NCBI GenBank assembly: GCA_016219225.1
Contig: JACRBX010000194.1
Location: 1 to 38,484 of the forward strand
DNA length: 38,484 bases
Direction of reading: 5' to 3'
Source: Deltaproteobacteria bacterium
GTDB lineage: Bacteria; Desulfobacterota; RBG-13-43-22
In this document: positions 6,584 to 14,250 of the stretch, piece by piece
How positions within the stretch are numbered: position 1 is the first letter of the stretch
Layout: every line of letters starts with the position of its first letter
The notes under the pieces: generated by a model
The model's database searches: none
Seen by the model: only the letters and a program-made list of their open reading frames with translations
What the model was told of the DNA's origin: nothing
Position numbers and translations under genes: made by a program

Positions 6584-7204
6584 TTTTCGTGTCAGGCCTT
6601 CAATAAACTGTTCCACGGCAAAGTTGTACAGGGCCTTATGGTTTTCCCCTTGCAAGAGGGTTGTTTCCATTTTCTTGAATTGGATCAATCCGTGCTGGGT
6701 CCCCCAGAGCATAATGGAGGACCTTCTCGGATTCACCTTTCTAAAAATTCCATTCCGGATACCGTCTGTAATGACTACTTCGAGCAGGCGCAGGATCTTA
6801 TTGCCCAGGTGATCCACCTGAATTTTGTGCTCCGAAGAAAAAATAACCCTGGGGGCCGAGAGAAAGTAATTGATGACGTCGAAATAATCCTTATGGATTT
6901 CACTGAAACGATAATAGGCTAAAGCCATCTTTTTTATTCTATTGGGGGGATTTTTTCCTTTTTGGGCGGCCTCCATTATCCCGGAATAGAGCAGGTTCAG
7001 TCCTTCTTCCTGCAAGGCAACGTATAGTTCCTCCTTATTCTGGTAATAGGAATAGATGGTGGCTACTCCCAATTCAGCCCGCCTGGCGATTTGATTAACC
7101 GTAGTGGCCGGCAGGCCTTTCTCCAGGAGCAAGGTCCTGGCGGCATCCAGGATCTGCTTTTTTCGTTCCAATTTTTCCCGCTGCCGTCTTTCTTTTAAAC
7201 CCAT
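6575..7204 (-). CDS. TetR/AcrR-family transcriptional regulator
   Basis: This is a 209-residue protein from the ATG at 7204. A longer frame opens at a TTG in the tRNA terminator and is unlikely. A basic N-terminus (MGLKERRQREKLERKKQ) leads into the TetR helix-turn-helix at ~18-65: ILDAARTLLLEKGLPATTVN followed by QIARRAELGVATIYSYYQNKEELY, an excellent match. The remaining helical region is the ligand and dimerisation domain and is not specific enough to name an inducer. It lies upstream of xsc-ackA on the same strand, 175 bases away across a heptad hairpin. Control of sulfonate genes by this regulator is a reasonable guess from position alone. Confidence 0.92.
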   Translation of the reverse strand: MGLKERRQREKLERKKQILDAARTLLLEKGLPATTVNQIARRAELGVATIYSYYQNKEELYVALQEEGLNLLYSGIMEAAQKGKNPPNRIKKMALAYYRFSEIHKDYFDVINYFLSAPRVIFSSEHKIQVDHLGNKILRLLEVVITDGIRNGIFRKVNPRRSSIMLWGTQHGLIQFKKMETTLLQGENHKALYNFAVEQFIEGLTRKQV

Positions 7205-7223
7205 GGCTTGTAACCTTTTTGTC

Positions 7224-7259
7224 AAAAAAAAGGGAGTCAACCTTTACGGCTAACTCCCT
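7224..7259 (-). terminator. rho-independent terminator of the tRNA operon
   Basis: On the minus strand AGGGAGT (7259-7253) pairs perfectly with ACTCCCT (7237-7231) and is followed by seven T residues. It lies just past tRNA-Asp and ends 20 bases before the tetR start. Confidence 0.85.
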
Positions 7260-7267
7260 GAATTTTC

Positions 7268-7344
<77 letters not shown>

Positions 7345-7354
7345 GATCTTAATT

Positions 7355-7429
7355 TGGTAGGCGGAACAGGATTTGAACCTGTGACCCTCGGCTTGTAAGG
7401 CCGATGCTCTCCCGCTGAGCTACCCGCCC
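7355..7429 (-). tRNA. tRNA-Val (TAC anticodon)
   Basis: The sequence is 75 nt with CCA encoded. The anticodon loop TTACAAG gives TAC, the D-arm AGCTCAGCGGGAGAGC and T-loop TTCAAAT are canonical, and the acceptor stem has G-U pairs at both ends. It is the first gene of the tRNA transcript. Confidence 0.97.
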
Positions 7430-7444
7430 AGCATAAATTCAAAA

Positions 7445-7472
7445 CTTATCCTAAAAGCTGTTTCTATGTCAA
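7445..7472 (-). promoter_or_regulatory. sigma-70 type promoter for the tRNA-Val/tRNA-Asp operon
   Basis: A perfect TTGACA (7472-7467) and GATAAG (7450-7445) are spaced by 16 bases on the minus strand. The predicted start is about 8-10 bases before the mature tRNA-Val 5' end, as expected for a tRNA promoter. Confidence 0.65.
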
Positions 7473-7480
7473 GAAAAAAT

Positions 7481-9022
7481 TTAGTTGTCATGGGAAATTT
7501 TAAACTGTTCCAAATGCATGGCTTCTTTGGATTCCACGGAAATCCTTTTGCCGATCCTTTGTTCCACTTCCTCCATGGCCGGGTGCTCTTCATCCAGCAG
7601 CAGACCGGCGATTTCGGGATGAACCTGTAAGGTCAGGTTGTCGCTTTGGATTTCCCAGGCTTCCCGTTCGATCTGGCGGAAGATCTGATAACAAATGGAA
7701 TTTTTTGATTTAAGCCAACCTTCCCCTTCACAATAAAAACAAGGTTCCCGGAACAGACGGGTCAGATTTTCCCGTGTCCGTTTCCGAGTCATTTCAATTA
7801 AACCGAGTTCCGACATCTTAAGGACATTGGTCTTGTTTTTATCCCGCTTCAGGGCTTCTTTGAGGGCGTTAAATACCTTTTCCCGGTCGCCCTTTTTCTC
7901 CATGTCGATAAAATCAATAACTACCAGCCCGCCGATATTACGCAGCCGTAACTGGTAAGCGATCTCTTTGACGGCCTCCAGATTGGTCTTTAGAATCGTT
8001 TCTTCCAGATTTCTCTTGCCCACATATCGGCCGGTATTGACATCGATGGAGGTTAAGGCTTCGGTGGCCTCAATAACGATATATCCACCGGATTTCAACC
8101 AGACCTTTTTGCCTAAGGCCCGGCCAACCTCGACTTCGATCCCATAACCGTCAAAAAGGGGTTCTTTCCCTTCGTATAAATGGACGAGATGTTTCAGTTT
8201 AGGCATAAAGGTATCGATAAATTGAAGAATCTGCTCATACTCCGGCCGGGAATCGATTACTAAACGATCCACTTCTTTAGTAAATAGATCCCGGACGGCC
8301 CTTAAAGTGATATTCAAATCCCGGTGAATCAGACTGGGAATAGGGGCCCGAGGCATTTTTTGTTGGATATTAGAAAAGAGTTTGATCAAAAAATCCATCT
8401 CGGTCTTAATTTTGTCTTTGGGCACCCCCTCGCTGGCGGTTCTGGCAATAAGGCCGAATCCATCTGGTTTGATACTGGTTAAAAACTCCCTGAGTTTTTT
8501 ACGCTCGTTTTCATCTTCGATCCGGCGGGAAACACCCACATGATCCATGGTGGGCATGAGGACCAAATGGCGGCCAGGCAGGGAGATGTGGGTGGTTATC
8601 CGTGCACCCTTTGAACCAAGAGGTTCCCGGACAACCTGGACCAGGAGTTCCTGACCTTCATTGAGCAAGTCCTCAATATTAAAATAGAGCTGATGGGGCA
8701 TCATTTTTTCTTCGAGTTCGCCGTCCAGTTCCCCCTGGCCATCCTCAAGGTCCTCCTCCTCATCGTCCTTCAGCATGGCCTCGAACTCTTCAAAATTATC
8801 CGTAACATCCGTAATATATAAAAAAGCCGCCCGTTCCAGCCCGATGTCGACAAAGGCGGCCTGCATTCCGGGCAGGACCCGGACCACCCTTCCCTTGTAA
8901 ATATTTCCAGCCAGGCTATACCGATTAGGTCTCTCGACATGGAGTTCGGCCAGGATGTTGTTTTCGATAAGGGCCACCCGGGTCTCATAGGAACGGGTAT
9001 TAATCAGTAATTCAGTGCTCAT
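7481..9022 (-). CDS. rng: ribonuclease G/E family endoribonuclease
   Basis: At 513 residues this is RNase G sized and lacks the long RNase E scaffold. It cleaves single-stranded AU-rich RNA and matures rRNA in the cytoplasm. The S1 RNA-binding domain (~38-140) carries an acidic insertion (residues 86-105, mostly Asp/Glu) not usual in E. coli RNase G. The catalytic DNase I-like region holds SIDVNTG (D327) and VVIDFIDM (D370, D373), the Mg-binding acids. The Zn-link CFYC (C428, C431) supports tetramer assembly. It starts at ATG with no Shine-Dalgarno; the candidate -10 box lies only seven bases upstream, suggesting a leaderless mRNA. It is divergent from the sirC operon. Confidence 0.95.
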   Translation of the reverse strand: MSTELLINTRSYETRVALIENNILAELHVERPNRYSLAGNIYKGRVVRVLPGMQAAFVDIGLERAAFLYITDVTDNFEEFEAMLKDDEEEDLEDGQGELDGELEEKMMPHQLYFNIEDLLNEGQELLVQVVREPLGSKGARITTHISLPGRHLVLMPTMDHVGVSRRIEDENERKKLREFLTSIKPDGFGLIARTASEGVPKDKIKTEMDFLIKLFSNIQQKMPRAPIPSLIHRDLNITLRAVRDLFTKEVDRLVIDSRPEYEQILQFIDTFMPKLKHLVHLYEGKEPLFDGYGIEVEVGRALGKKVWLKSGGYIVIEATEALTSIDVNTGRYVGKRNLEETILKTNLEAVKEIAYQLRLRNIGGLVVIDFIDMEKKGDREKVFNALKEALKRDKNKTNVLKMSELGLIEMTRKRTRENLTRLFREPCFYCEGEGWLKSKNSICYQIFRQIEREAWEIQSDNLTLQVHPEIAGLLLDEEHPAMEEVEQRIGKRISVESKEAMHLEQFKISHDN

Positions 9023-9028
9023 ATTTAT

Positions 9029-9057
9029 ATATTACACCATTACGCTTTAGTTATCAA
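9029..9057 (-). promoter_or_regulatory. candidate rng promoter, start site at or next to the ATG
   Basis: TTGATA (9057-9052) and TAATAT (9034-9029) lie 17 bases apart on the minus strand. The usual +1 would fall at about 9022, the first base of the rng ATG. Confidence 0.55.
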
Positions 9058-9080
9058 GTATTGGTTATTCAGGGTAAAAG

Positions 9081-9108
9081 TTGACAAGAAGGTAAATCGT
9101 GATAATAT
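9081..9108 (+). promoter_or_regulatory. promoter for the sirC-ccsA-hemA operon
   Basis: A perfect TTGACA (9081-9086) and TAATAT (9103-9108) have a 16-base spacer. It is back to back with the rng promoter. The resulting 5' untranslated region is about 235 nt and consists mostly of a dispersed repeat. Confidence 0.6.
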
Positions 9109-9139
9109 TAAAAAAGGCTAATGAGGCAGAGGAGTGAGG

Positions 9140-9335
9140 GGCACCACGAAACATGAAAATGGGGTCAGGGGTCAGGGGTCAGGGATTGGGGGTTAAGTAA
9201 AAACATAAAACTGACTCCGAAGTTTATTTCCCAGAGGGTACCACGAAGCGTAAAAATTGGAATTAAAAGGGCTTATAGGCAATGGGATTTCGCCGATCCC
9301 TGATCACCGATCCCTGATCCCTGAAGGTTATTTTC
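9140..9335 (+). repeat. dispersed intergenic repeat, copy A
   Basis: It begins GGCACCACGAAACATGAAAA, passes into GGGGTCA heptads, a unique-looking core (AAAACTGACTCCGAAG through GGCTTATAGGCAATGGGATT) and GATCCCT heptads, and ends near GGTTATTTTCG. A closely matching inverted copy lies at 33668-33858, and shorter related modules lie at 15643-15822 and 18896-19011. The core contains a second, degenerate head motif (GGTACCACGAAGCGTAAAAA). It occupies the sirC operon leader. Confidence 0.85.
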
Positions 9336-9351
9336 GAACTAAAGGAGATGG

Positions 9352-10038
9352 ATGCGTTATTATCCTGCATTTCTGGATTTAAAAAATAGGCCTTGTCTGG
9401 TGATCGGGGGTGGGCAGGTCGGGGAACGAAAGGTCAAGACCTTGCAATCCTGTGGGGCCAGGGTTTATCTGATCAGCCGGGAACTATCCCCTTATCTTAA
9501 GGACGAGGTTGAAGAGGACCGGATCAATCTGCTGGCCCCGTCTTATGATGCCCAATATCTGGAGGATATGTTTCTGGTTATCGGGGCCACCGATGATCCG
9601 GATCTCAATAAAAAAATAAGCCGGGAGGCCTTGGAACGCCGGTTGTTATGCAACATTGCCGACGACCCGGAGGCCTGTAACTTTATCCTTCCGTCACTGG
9701 TTTCAAGGGGGGATTTAACTATTGCTATTTCCACTGCCGGGAAAAGCCCGGCCCTGGCCAAGAAAATTCGCCGGGATTTGGAAGATCGATTTCCCGAGAT
9801 CTACGGCCGGTATCTTGAACTGTTGGGGCAAATACGGACTCTGGTCCTGGCGCGCAAAAAGCCCCAGGAGGAAAATCAAAAAATCTTCGAGGCCCTCATT
9901 AACGCTCCCTGGATATCCTGGGTGGTGGAAGAGGATTTTGTCCCCTTTTATGATTTATTGGATCGTCTGATCGATCCACCCTTGCCCCGTTCCGTATTGG
10001 CCGAAATCATAAACCAATTGTTCCACCGCCACCCGTGA
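9352..10038 (+). CDS. sirC: precorrin-2 dehydrogenase / sirohydrochlorin-forming protein (CysG N-terminal type)
   Basis: This 228-residue protein matches the stand-alone CysG-N/Met8-like family, which uses NAD+ to oxidise precorrin-2 to sirohydrochlorin and may also chelate iron, on the way to siroheme. The N-terminus YYPAFLDLKNRPCLVIGGGQ contains the Rossmann glycine motif GGGQVGERK (19-27). NIADDPEACNFILPSLVSRGDLTIAISTAGKSPALAK is the strongly conserved family segment carrying the catalytic Asp and substrate contacts (split here: NIADDPEACNF near 103, GDLTIAISTAGKSPA near 122). AAGGAGA is close upstream. The next gene starts seven bases after the stop, so it is the first gene of the tetrapyrrole operon. 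Siroheme would serve sulfite reductase. Confidence 0.9.
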   Translation: MRYYPAFLDLKNRPCLVIGGGQVGERKVKTLQSCGARVYLISRELSPYLKDEVEEDRINLLAPSYDAQYLEDMFLVIGATDDPDLNKKISREALERRLLCNIADDPEACNFILPSLVSRGDLTIAISTAGKSPALAKKIRRDLEDRFPEIYGRYLELLGQIRTLVLARKKPQEENQKIFEALINAPWISWVVEEDFVPFYDLLDRLIDPPLPRSVLAEIINQLFHRHP

Positions 10039-10044
10039 GGACTT

Positions 10045-10905
10045 ATGGCCCTTTTCTTTTTTAAATGCGCTTTAAGCATCTATCTCCTGGGGACCCTGGG
10101 ATACATTCTATTTATTGTTTTTCAAATTAAATCCATGGCCCGGATTTCTTTTGGGCTCCTCCTTTTGGGATTTTTATCACACACCCTGAGCCTCGGACTC
10201 TGGTATGGCCAAACCGGCTATTTCCCGGTCCACACCCTGGGAGAGTCTTTATCGTTTTTCGCCTGGGCGATCATCGGAGTATTCCTTTTATTCCAGATCC
10301 GCTTTAATATTCTGGTCCTGGGATCTTTCCTTTCCCCTTTGGCTGCGGTGATGATGATCAGTTCTTCTTTTTTCCCTCACCCAACCGGACCGGCCAATCC
10401 TTTATTGCACAACATCTGGTTAATGGTTCACGTGGTGACCATCTTTATCGGTAATGGGGCCTTTGCCATCGCCTTCCTGGCCGGTATCATGTACCTCATC
10501 CAGGAACGGCAGATCAAATCCAAACGTTTCGGCCCTTTTTATTATCGTCTTCCTTCCCTGGAGACTCTGGATGCCTTGAATTATAACTGCCTGATTTTGG
10601 GATTTCCTCTTTTGACCCTGGGCATGCTCAGTGGATCGATATTCGCCCAATACACCCTGGGTCATTTCTGGCGGTGGGATCCCAAAGAGGTCTGGTCCCT
10701 GATTACCTGGTTGCTTTATGCCGCTTTGTTGCACGGCCGTCTGGTGGCCGGATGGCGGGGAAGACGTTCGGCCTTGATTTCTATTGTCGGCTTTCTTGTT
10801 TTGACCTTCTCCTTCCTCGGTGTGAATTTTTTGGTCAAAGGATATCACAGCTTTTCGGCCTTTAAGGCCCCGGCTATAGAGGTCCCGGAATCCATCAAGA
10901 AATAA
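10045..10905 (+). CDS. ccsA: cytochrome c assembly protein, CcsA/HemX family
   Basis: This is a 286-residue polytopic membrane protein with about eight hydrophobic segments. The tryptophan-rich heme-handling motif is at ~208-225 (LGHFWRWDPKEVWSLITWLL), and conserved His residues occur near TM segments (H130 region, HGRL). Family members either deliver heme in system II cytochrome c maturation (CcsA) or, when next to hemA as here, act as HemX, which modulates glutamyl-tRNA reductase level. Sequence alone does not separate the two roles. The start is ATG with GAGG upstream, six bases after the sirC stop. Confidence 0.88.
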   Translation: MALFFFKCALSIYLLGTLGYILFIVFQIKSMARISFGLLLLGFLSHTLSLGLWYGQTGYFPVHTLGESLSFFAWAIIGVFLLFQIRFNILVLGSFLSPLAAVMMISSSFFPHPTGPANPLLHNIWLMVHVVTIFIGNGAFAIAFLAGIMYLIQERQIKSKRFGPFYYRLPSLETLDALNYNCLILGFPLLTLGMLSGSIFAQYTLGHFWRWDPKEVWSLITWLLYAALLHGRLVAGWRGRRSALISIVGFLVLTFSFLGVNFLVKGYHSFSAFKAPAIEVPESIKK

Positions 10906-10943
10906 AACGGGCCATGAATTAATTTTTTTTAAAGGGTTTAAAC

Positions 10944-12221
10944 TTGGAAATTGTTGTTGTTGGTCTTAATCATAAAACCGCCCCGGTGGAATTGCGGGAA
11001 CGGTCAACCAGGTTTTTGAATCAAAAGGAGGTCTTTTCTTCTTTTCAAGGGATAACCGGTCTCAAGGAAATCTTGTTATTGACCACCTGCAACCGGGTTG
11101 AAATCCTGTTTACTTCGGAAGAACCGGACCAGACTATCCGGGAGCTGATGCACTATTGGTCCGGCGGCATTCTTCAATCCGCTTCTGATGGTCTGCCTGG
11201 AAGTTATATTTATCGGGCCGGGGAGGCCGTACAACATCTCTTTCGGGTAGCCTCCAGTCTGGACTCCATGGTTATCGGAGAACCCCAGATCCTGGGCCAG
11301 ATCAAAGAGGCCTATCGAGAAGCGAGCGACCAGCATCACACCGGGGTCATACTCAACCGTCTCCTGCATAAGACCTTTTCGGTGGCCAAACGGATCCGGA
11401 CTGAAACCGGGATTGCCAGTCATGCGGTTTCCATCAGTTTTGCCGCGGTCGAACTGGCCAAGAAAATCTTTCAGGATCTGGCTGGAAAAAAGGCGTTATT
11501 GATCGGGGCCGGGGAAATGGCCGAACTGGCCGCCGAACACCTCTTGAACAACCGGGTCCGGAAAATTATCGTCGCTAACCGGACTCTGGAGAGGGCCTTG
11601 GATCTGGCCGGCAGATGGCAGGGGCAGGCCATCTCCCTGGAGGAAGTTCCTTCGGCCTTGATAGAGACCGATATCGTTATCAGTTCCACTGGGGCGGCCG
11701 AGACCATTATCTATTACCCGCAGGTCAAGGCCATCATGAAACAAAGGAAACAAAGACCCCTTTTCTTTATCGATATTGCGGTTCCCAGAGATATCGATCC
11801 CAAGATCAACGAGTTGGATAATGTCTATCTGTATGACATCGATGATCTCCAGGGGATCGTAGCTCAAAATATAGCCGAAAGAAAACAGGAGGCCCTGCAG
11901 GCCGAACGGATCGTTCAAGAAGAGTCCATTAAATTTCGTTCCTGGTTGAACAGGCTGGAGGTGGCCCCGACTATTATCGCCCTGCGGAAAAAAATGGAAG
12001 AAATCCAGCAGGGGGAATGGAAAAAAGGCGGGGTCAGCCTGCAGGGTTTAACCCCTGAACAACGGAAGTCCATGGAGATTATGACCTCTGCCATCATTAA
12101 CAAGGTCCTTCATGATCCGATCTCTTTTTTAAAACAACCGGGACATGAGAATCTTAAGGATGAGAAAATTGATTGGATTCAAAAAATATTTAATTTAAAT
12201 AAAGGAATGGGAGAAGATTAA
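10944..12221 (+). CDS. hemA: glutamyl-tRNA reductase
   Basis: This 425-residue enzyme performs the first committed step of C5-pathway tetrapyrrole synthesis: NADPH-dependent reduction of Glu-tRNA to glutamate-1-semialdehyde. It begins at TTG; MEIVVVGLNHKTAPVELRE is the canonical N-terminus and no ATG precedes it. The catalytic Cys lies in LLLTTCNRVEI (C49). SLDSMVIGEPQILGQIKEAY and the Rossmann segment LLIGAGEMAELAAEHL are intact, and the C-terminal dimerisation helix is complete. It is third in the sirC-ccsA operon, so heme and siroheme supply appear co-regulated. Confidence 0.97.
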   Translation: MEIVVVGLNHKTAPVELRERSTRFLNQKEVFSSFQGITGLKEILLLTTCNRVEILFTSEEPDQTIRELMHYWSGGILQSASDGLPGSYIYRAGEAVQHLFRVASSLDSMVIGEPQILGQIKEAYREASDQHHTGVILNRLLHKTFSVAKRIRTETGIASHAVSISFAAVELAKKIFQDLAGKKALLIGAGEMAELAAEHLLNNRVRKIIVANRTLERALDLAGRWQGQAISLEEVPSALIETDIVISSTGAAETIIYYPQVKAIMKQRKQRPLFFIDIAVPRDIDPKINELDNVYLYDIDDLQGIVAQNIAERKQEALQAERIVQEESIKFRSWLNRLEVAPTIIALRKKMEEIQQGEWKKGGVSLQGLTPEQRKSMEIMTSAIINKVLHDPISFLKQPGHENLKDEKIDWIQKIFNLNKGMGED

Positions 12222-12222
12222 A

Positions 12223-12618
12223 ATGGCCGATATCATTCCTCTTGAAGGACGTTTGCGGAAGCAAAAAGAAGAGGTCCTTTCCAGGGAAAAGAAAAAAAGA
12301 CTGGATTCTTTCCGGATGGCCATGCAATGCACGGCCTGTCAGCTCAAATGTGCCAAATGCGGCTCTCAATTAGAGGTTCCGAAACCCCAGGTCATCTCTG
12401 AGGTTTTACCGTTAAGACTCTGCCAGGGCTGCTGGGAAGAATACACCCTCTATCAACAACTGTCTGCCGGCCTGACTCCGGCAGGAGGGCAGGAATATTA
12501 CTATAACCAGGCCTGGCTGGGGGTCTGGAAATCCTGGTTGGAGTATCAGAGGCATCTCCAGCACTATCGGAGTTCCGAGGAATTTTTAAGGCTGGTGGAA
12601 GAGCTGTCTCAGGACTAA
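12223..12618 (+). CDS. uncharacterised Cys-rich (putative zinc-binding) protein
   Basis: This 131-residue protein is not recognised. It starts one base after the hemA stop, so it is translationally coupled to it. A basic N-terminal helix ([18 protein letters not shown]) is followed by six cysteines in pairs, C36-x2-C39, C43-x2-C46 and C67-x2-C70, a pattern fit for one or two zinc sites. The C-terminal half is rich in aromatic residues (Trp, Tyr), with a [11 protein letters not shown] helix. The position after hemA suggests a role linked to tetrapyrrole synthesis, but this is context only. Its 3' end overlaps the convergent ssb by four bases. Confidence 0.75.
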   Translation: MADIIPLEGRLRKQKEEVLSREKKKRLDSFRMAMQCTACQLKCAKCGSQLEVPKPQVISEVLPLRLCQGCWEEYTLYQQLSAGLTPAGGQEYYYNQAWLGVWKSWLEYQRHLQHYRSSEEFLRLVEELSQD

Positions 12619-13046
12619 AAAGGGATATCCTCTTCAGGAAAAGGTCCTCCGCCTTGAGGTTCGCCGCCCCCCACATCCTTTCCGCCGAATTCCTTTTCCG
12701 AAGGGACCCGTTCTCCGGCCGACCCTAACATCTGCATCGTTTGGGCCAGGATTTCAGTGGTGTACCGTTTGTTTCCGTCCCGGTCCTCCCAGCTTCGAGT
12801 TTGTAACTTCCCTTCGATATAAACCGGTTTGCCTTTGGCCAGATACTCGCCGCAAATTTCTCCCAACCTCCCCCAGGCCACAACCCGATGCCACTCGGTA
12901 CGTTCTTCCTTATTTCCGTCCTTACCCGTCCAAGCCTCCTTAGTGGCCAACCTGAAGTTGGCGACGGCCGTTCCGGTGGCGGTATAGCGCAGTTCCGGAT
13001 CAGCCCCCAGGTTTCCTATCAAAATGACCTTATTTACTGAAGCCAT
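12615..13046 (-). CDS. ssb: single-stranded DNA-binding protein
   Basis: The start is the ATG at 13046, preceded by AGGGGG; 143 residues follow. The OB-fold spans ~1-110, beginning [20 protein letters not shown], with [21 protein letters not shown] as the conserved core. A Gly-rich linker leads to the terminal EEDIPF peptide, which recruits replication and repair partners. It stabilises ssDNA during replication, recombination and repair. It is monocistronic here and convergent with the gene after hemA, not in the usual rpsF-rpsR context. Confidence 0.96.
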   Translation of the reverse strand: MASVNKVILIGNLGADPELRYTATGTAVANFRLATKEAWTGKDGNKEERTEWHRVVAWGRLGEICGEYLAKGKPVYIEGKLQTRSWEDRDGNKRYTTEILAQTMQMLGSAGERVPSEKEFGGKDVGGGEPQGGGPFPEEDIPF

Positions 13047-13172
13047 GGTTTCCCCCTTCCTCAATCTGCCGTAACCGAATCAATTGTCGGGCATCCTACC
13101 ATATCTCCCCAAAGGGGGCAAGCCTTTATCCGAAATCCAGACAAACAAACTCTGGTTCAAGACCGGGACCTA

Positions 13173-13181
13173 TGATATAAT
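13173..13181 (+). promoter_or_regulatory. extended -10 promoter upstream of cysE
   Basis: TGATATAAT is an exact extended -10 (TGn-TATAAT) 29 bases before the cysE ATG. No convincing -35 box is present, which is typical of this class. Confidence 0.45.
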
Positions 13182-13210
13182 TCAAAAAAATTATTAACGG
13201 AGCGGACTTC

Positions 13211-14197
13211 ATGAAGAAAGCCGAACGACCCTGTGTTATGGAAGAACCTTCCCATCAGCCGGATGTTGAGGGGGAATGCAGTCATCCTTTATCATCCCGC
13301 CAGGAACTCCCGACCCTTGTTTCCGAACTGGTCGAAAGCTGTCAGGATCAAAAAACGTTTCATCATCTGAACCTGGCCGGATTGCCTTCCCGGGAGGCCG
13401 CCCTTGAAATCATTGACAGTTTAAGAAAGGTCCTCTTTCCCGGCTATTTTGGGCCCCGGGAAATGGATGAGATCACCCTTTCTTATCAAATAGGGATTGA
13501 AATCAGTGCCCTTTTTGAACTGCTTTCCAGACAGATATCTTTAAGTATCCGGCACGAATGCCGCCGCTATCAGCAGGTTTGCACCTTGTGCGTTGAAAGG
13601 GGACAAAAGGAGGCCCTGGTTTTTTTAAAAAAACTCCCCGAATTAAGGAAGGTTTTAGGGGATGATGTGCGGGCCGCCTATCAGGGAGACCCGGCGGCCA
13701 AAAGTTATGATGAGATTATTTTCGGCTACCCGAGTATCCTGGCTATCTCCATCTATCGTCTGGCCCACGAGTTGTGGGTCCAGGAGATCCCCTTATTGCC
13801 CAGGATGATGACGGAATATGCCCACAGCGTCACCGGTATTGATATCCATCCCGGAGCCAGGATCGGGCGGGACTTTTTTATCGATCATGGGACCGGTGTG
13901 GTTATCGGGGAAACCTGTATTATCGGGGACCGGGTCCGGATCTACCAGGGGGTCACCTTAGGGGCTTTAAGTCTGCCCATGGAGGAACAGGGGGAGCTGT
14001 TGAGGAAGAGCAAACGGCATCCCACCATTGAAGACAAGGTAACCATTTATTCCGGGGCGACGATCTTGGGCGGTGAGACGGTCATCGGGACCGGTTCGGT
14101 CATCGGCGGGAATGTCTGGTTGACCCATTCGGTCCCCCCTGGAACCACGGTGATGATCGAAACGCCGAAATTGAGGTATAGGGAAGAAAATGGTTGA
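13211..14197 (+). CDS. cysE: serine O-acetyltransferase
   Basis: This 328-residue enzyme acetylates L-serine with acetyl-CoA to give O-acetylserine, the carbon skeleton for cysteine synthesis. The long N-terminal alpha-helical domain (~1-200) is of the EpsC type and longer than E. coli CysE. The left-handed beta-helix of hexapeptide repeats follows from GIDIHPGARIGRDFFIDHGT (catalytic His in the DHGTG turn) through GVVIGETCIIGDRVRIYQGV and GSVIGGNVWLTHSVPPGT. The ATG has GGAG upstream. No cysK is adjacent. Feedback inhibition by cysteine is a family property, not visible here. Confidence 0.93.
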   Translation: MKKAERPCVMEEPSHQPDVEGECSHPLSSRQELPTLVSELVESCQDQKTFHHLNLAGLPSREAALEIIDSLRKVLFPGYFGPREMDEITLSYQIGIEISALFELLSRQISLSIRHECRRYQQVCTLCVERGQKEALVFLKKLPELRKVLGDDVRAAYQGDPAAKSYDEIIFGYPSILAISIYRLAHELWVQEIPLLPRMMTEYAHSVTGIDIHPGARIGRDFFIDHGTGVVIGETCIIGDRVRIYQGVTLGALSLPMEEQGELLRKSKRHPTIEDKVTIYSGATILGGETVIGTGSVIGGNVWLTHSVPPGTTVMIETPKLRYREENG

Positions 14198-14236
14198 AGC
14201 AGGAAGCTCAAAACTGAAAGCTCAAGGCTGAAAGGA
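14198..14236 (+). repeat. short heptad repeat
   Basis: AAGCTCA, AAACTGA, AAGCTCA and AGGCTGA follow one another in 7-bp phase in the spacer between cysE and the TldD-like gene. Confidence 0.6.
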
Positions 14237-14250
14237 AGGGAAGACAGCCC

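Noticed and set aside
9160-9330. CRISPR array
   Set aside because: Repeats are 7-bp degenerate tandem units without spacers, and no cas genes are present.
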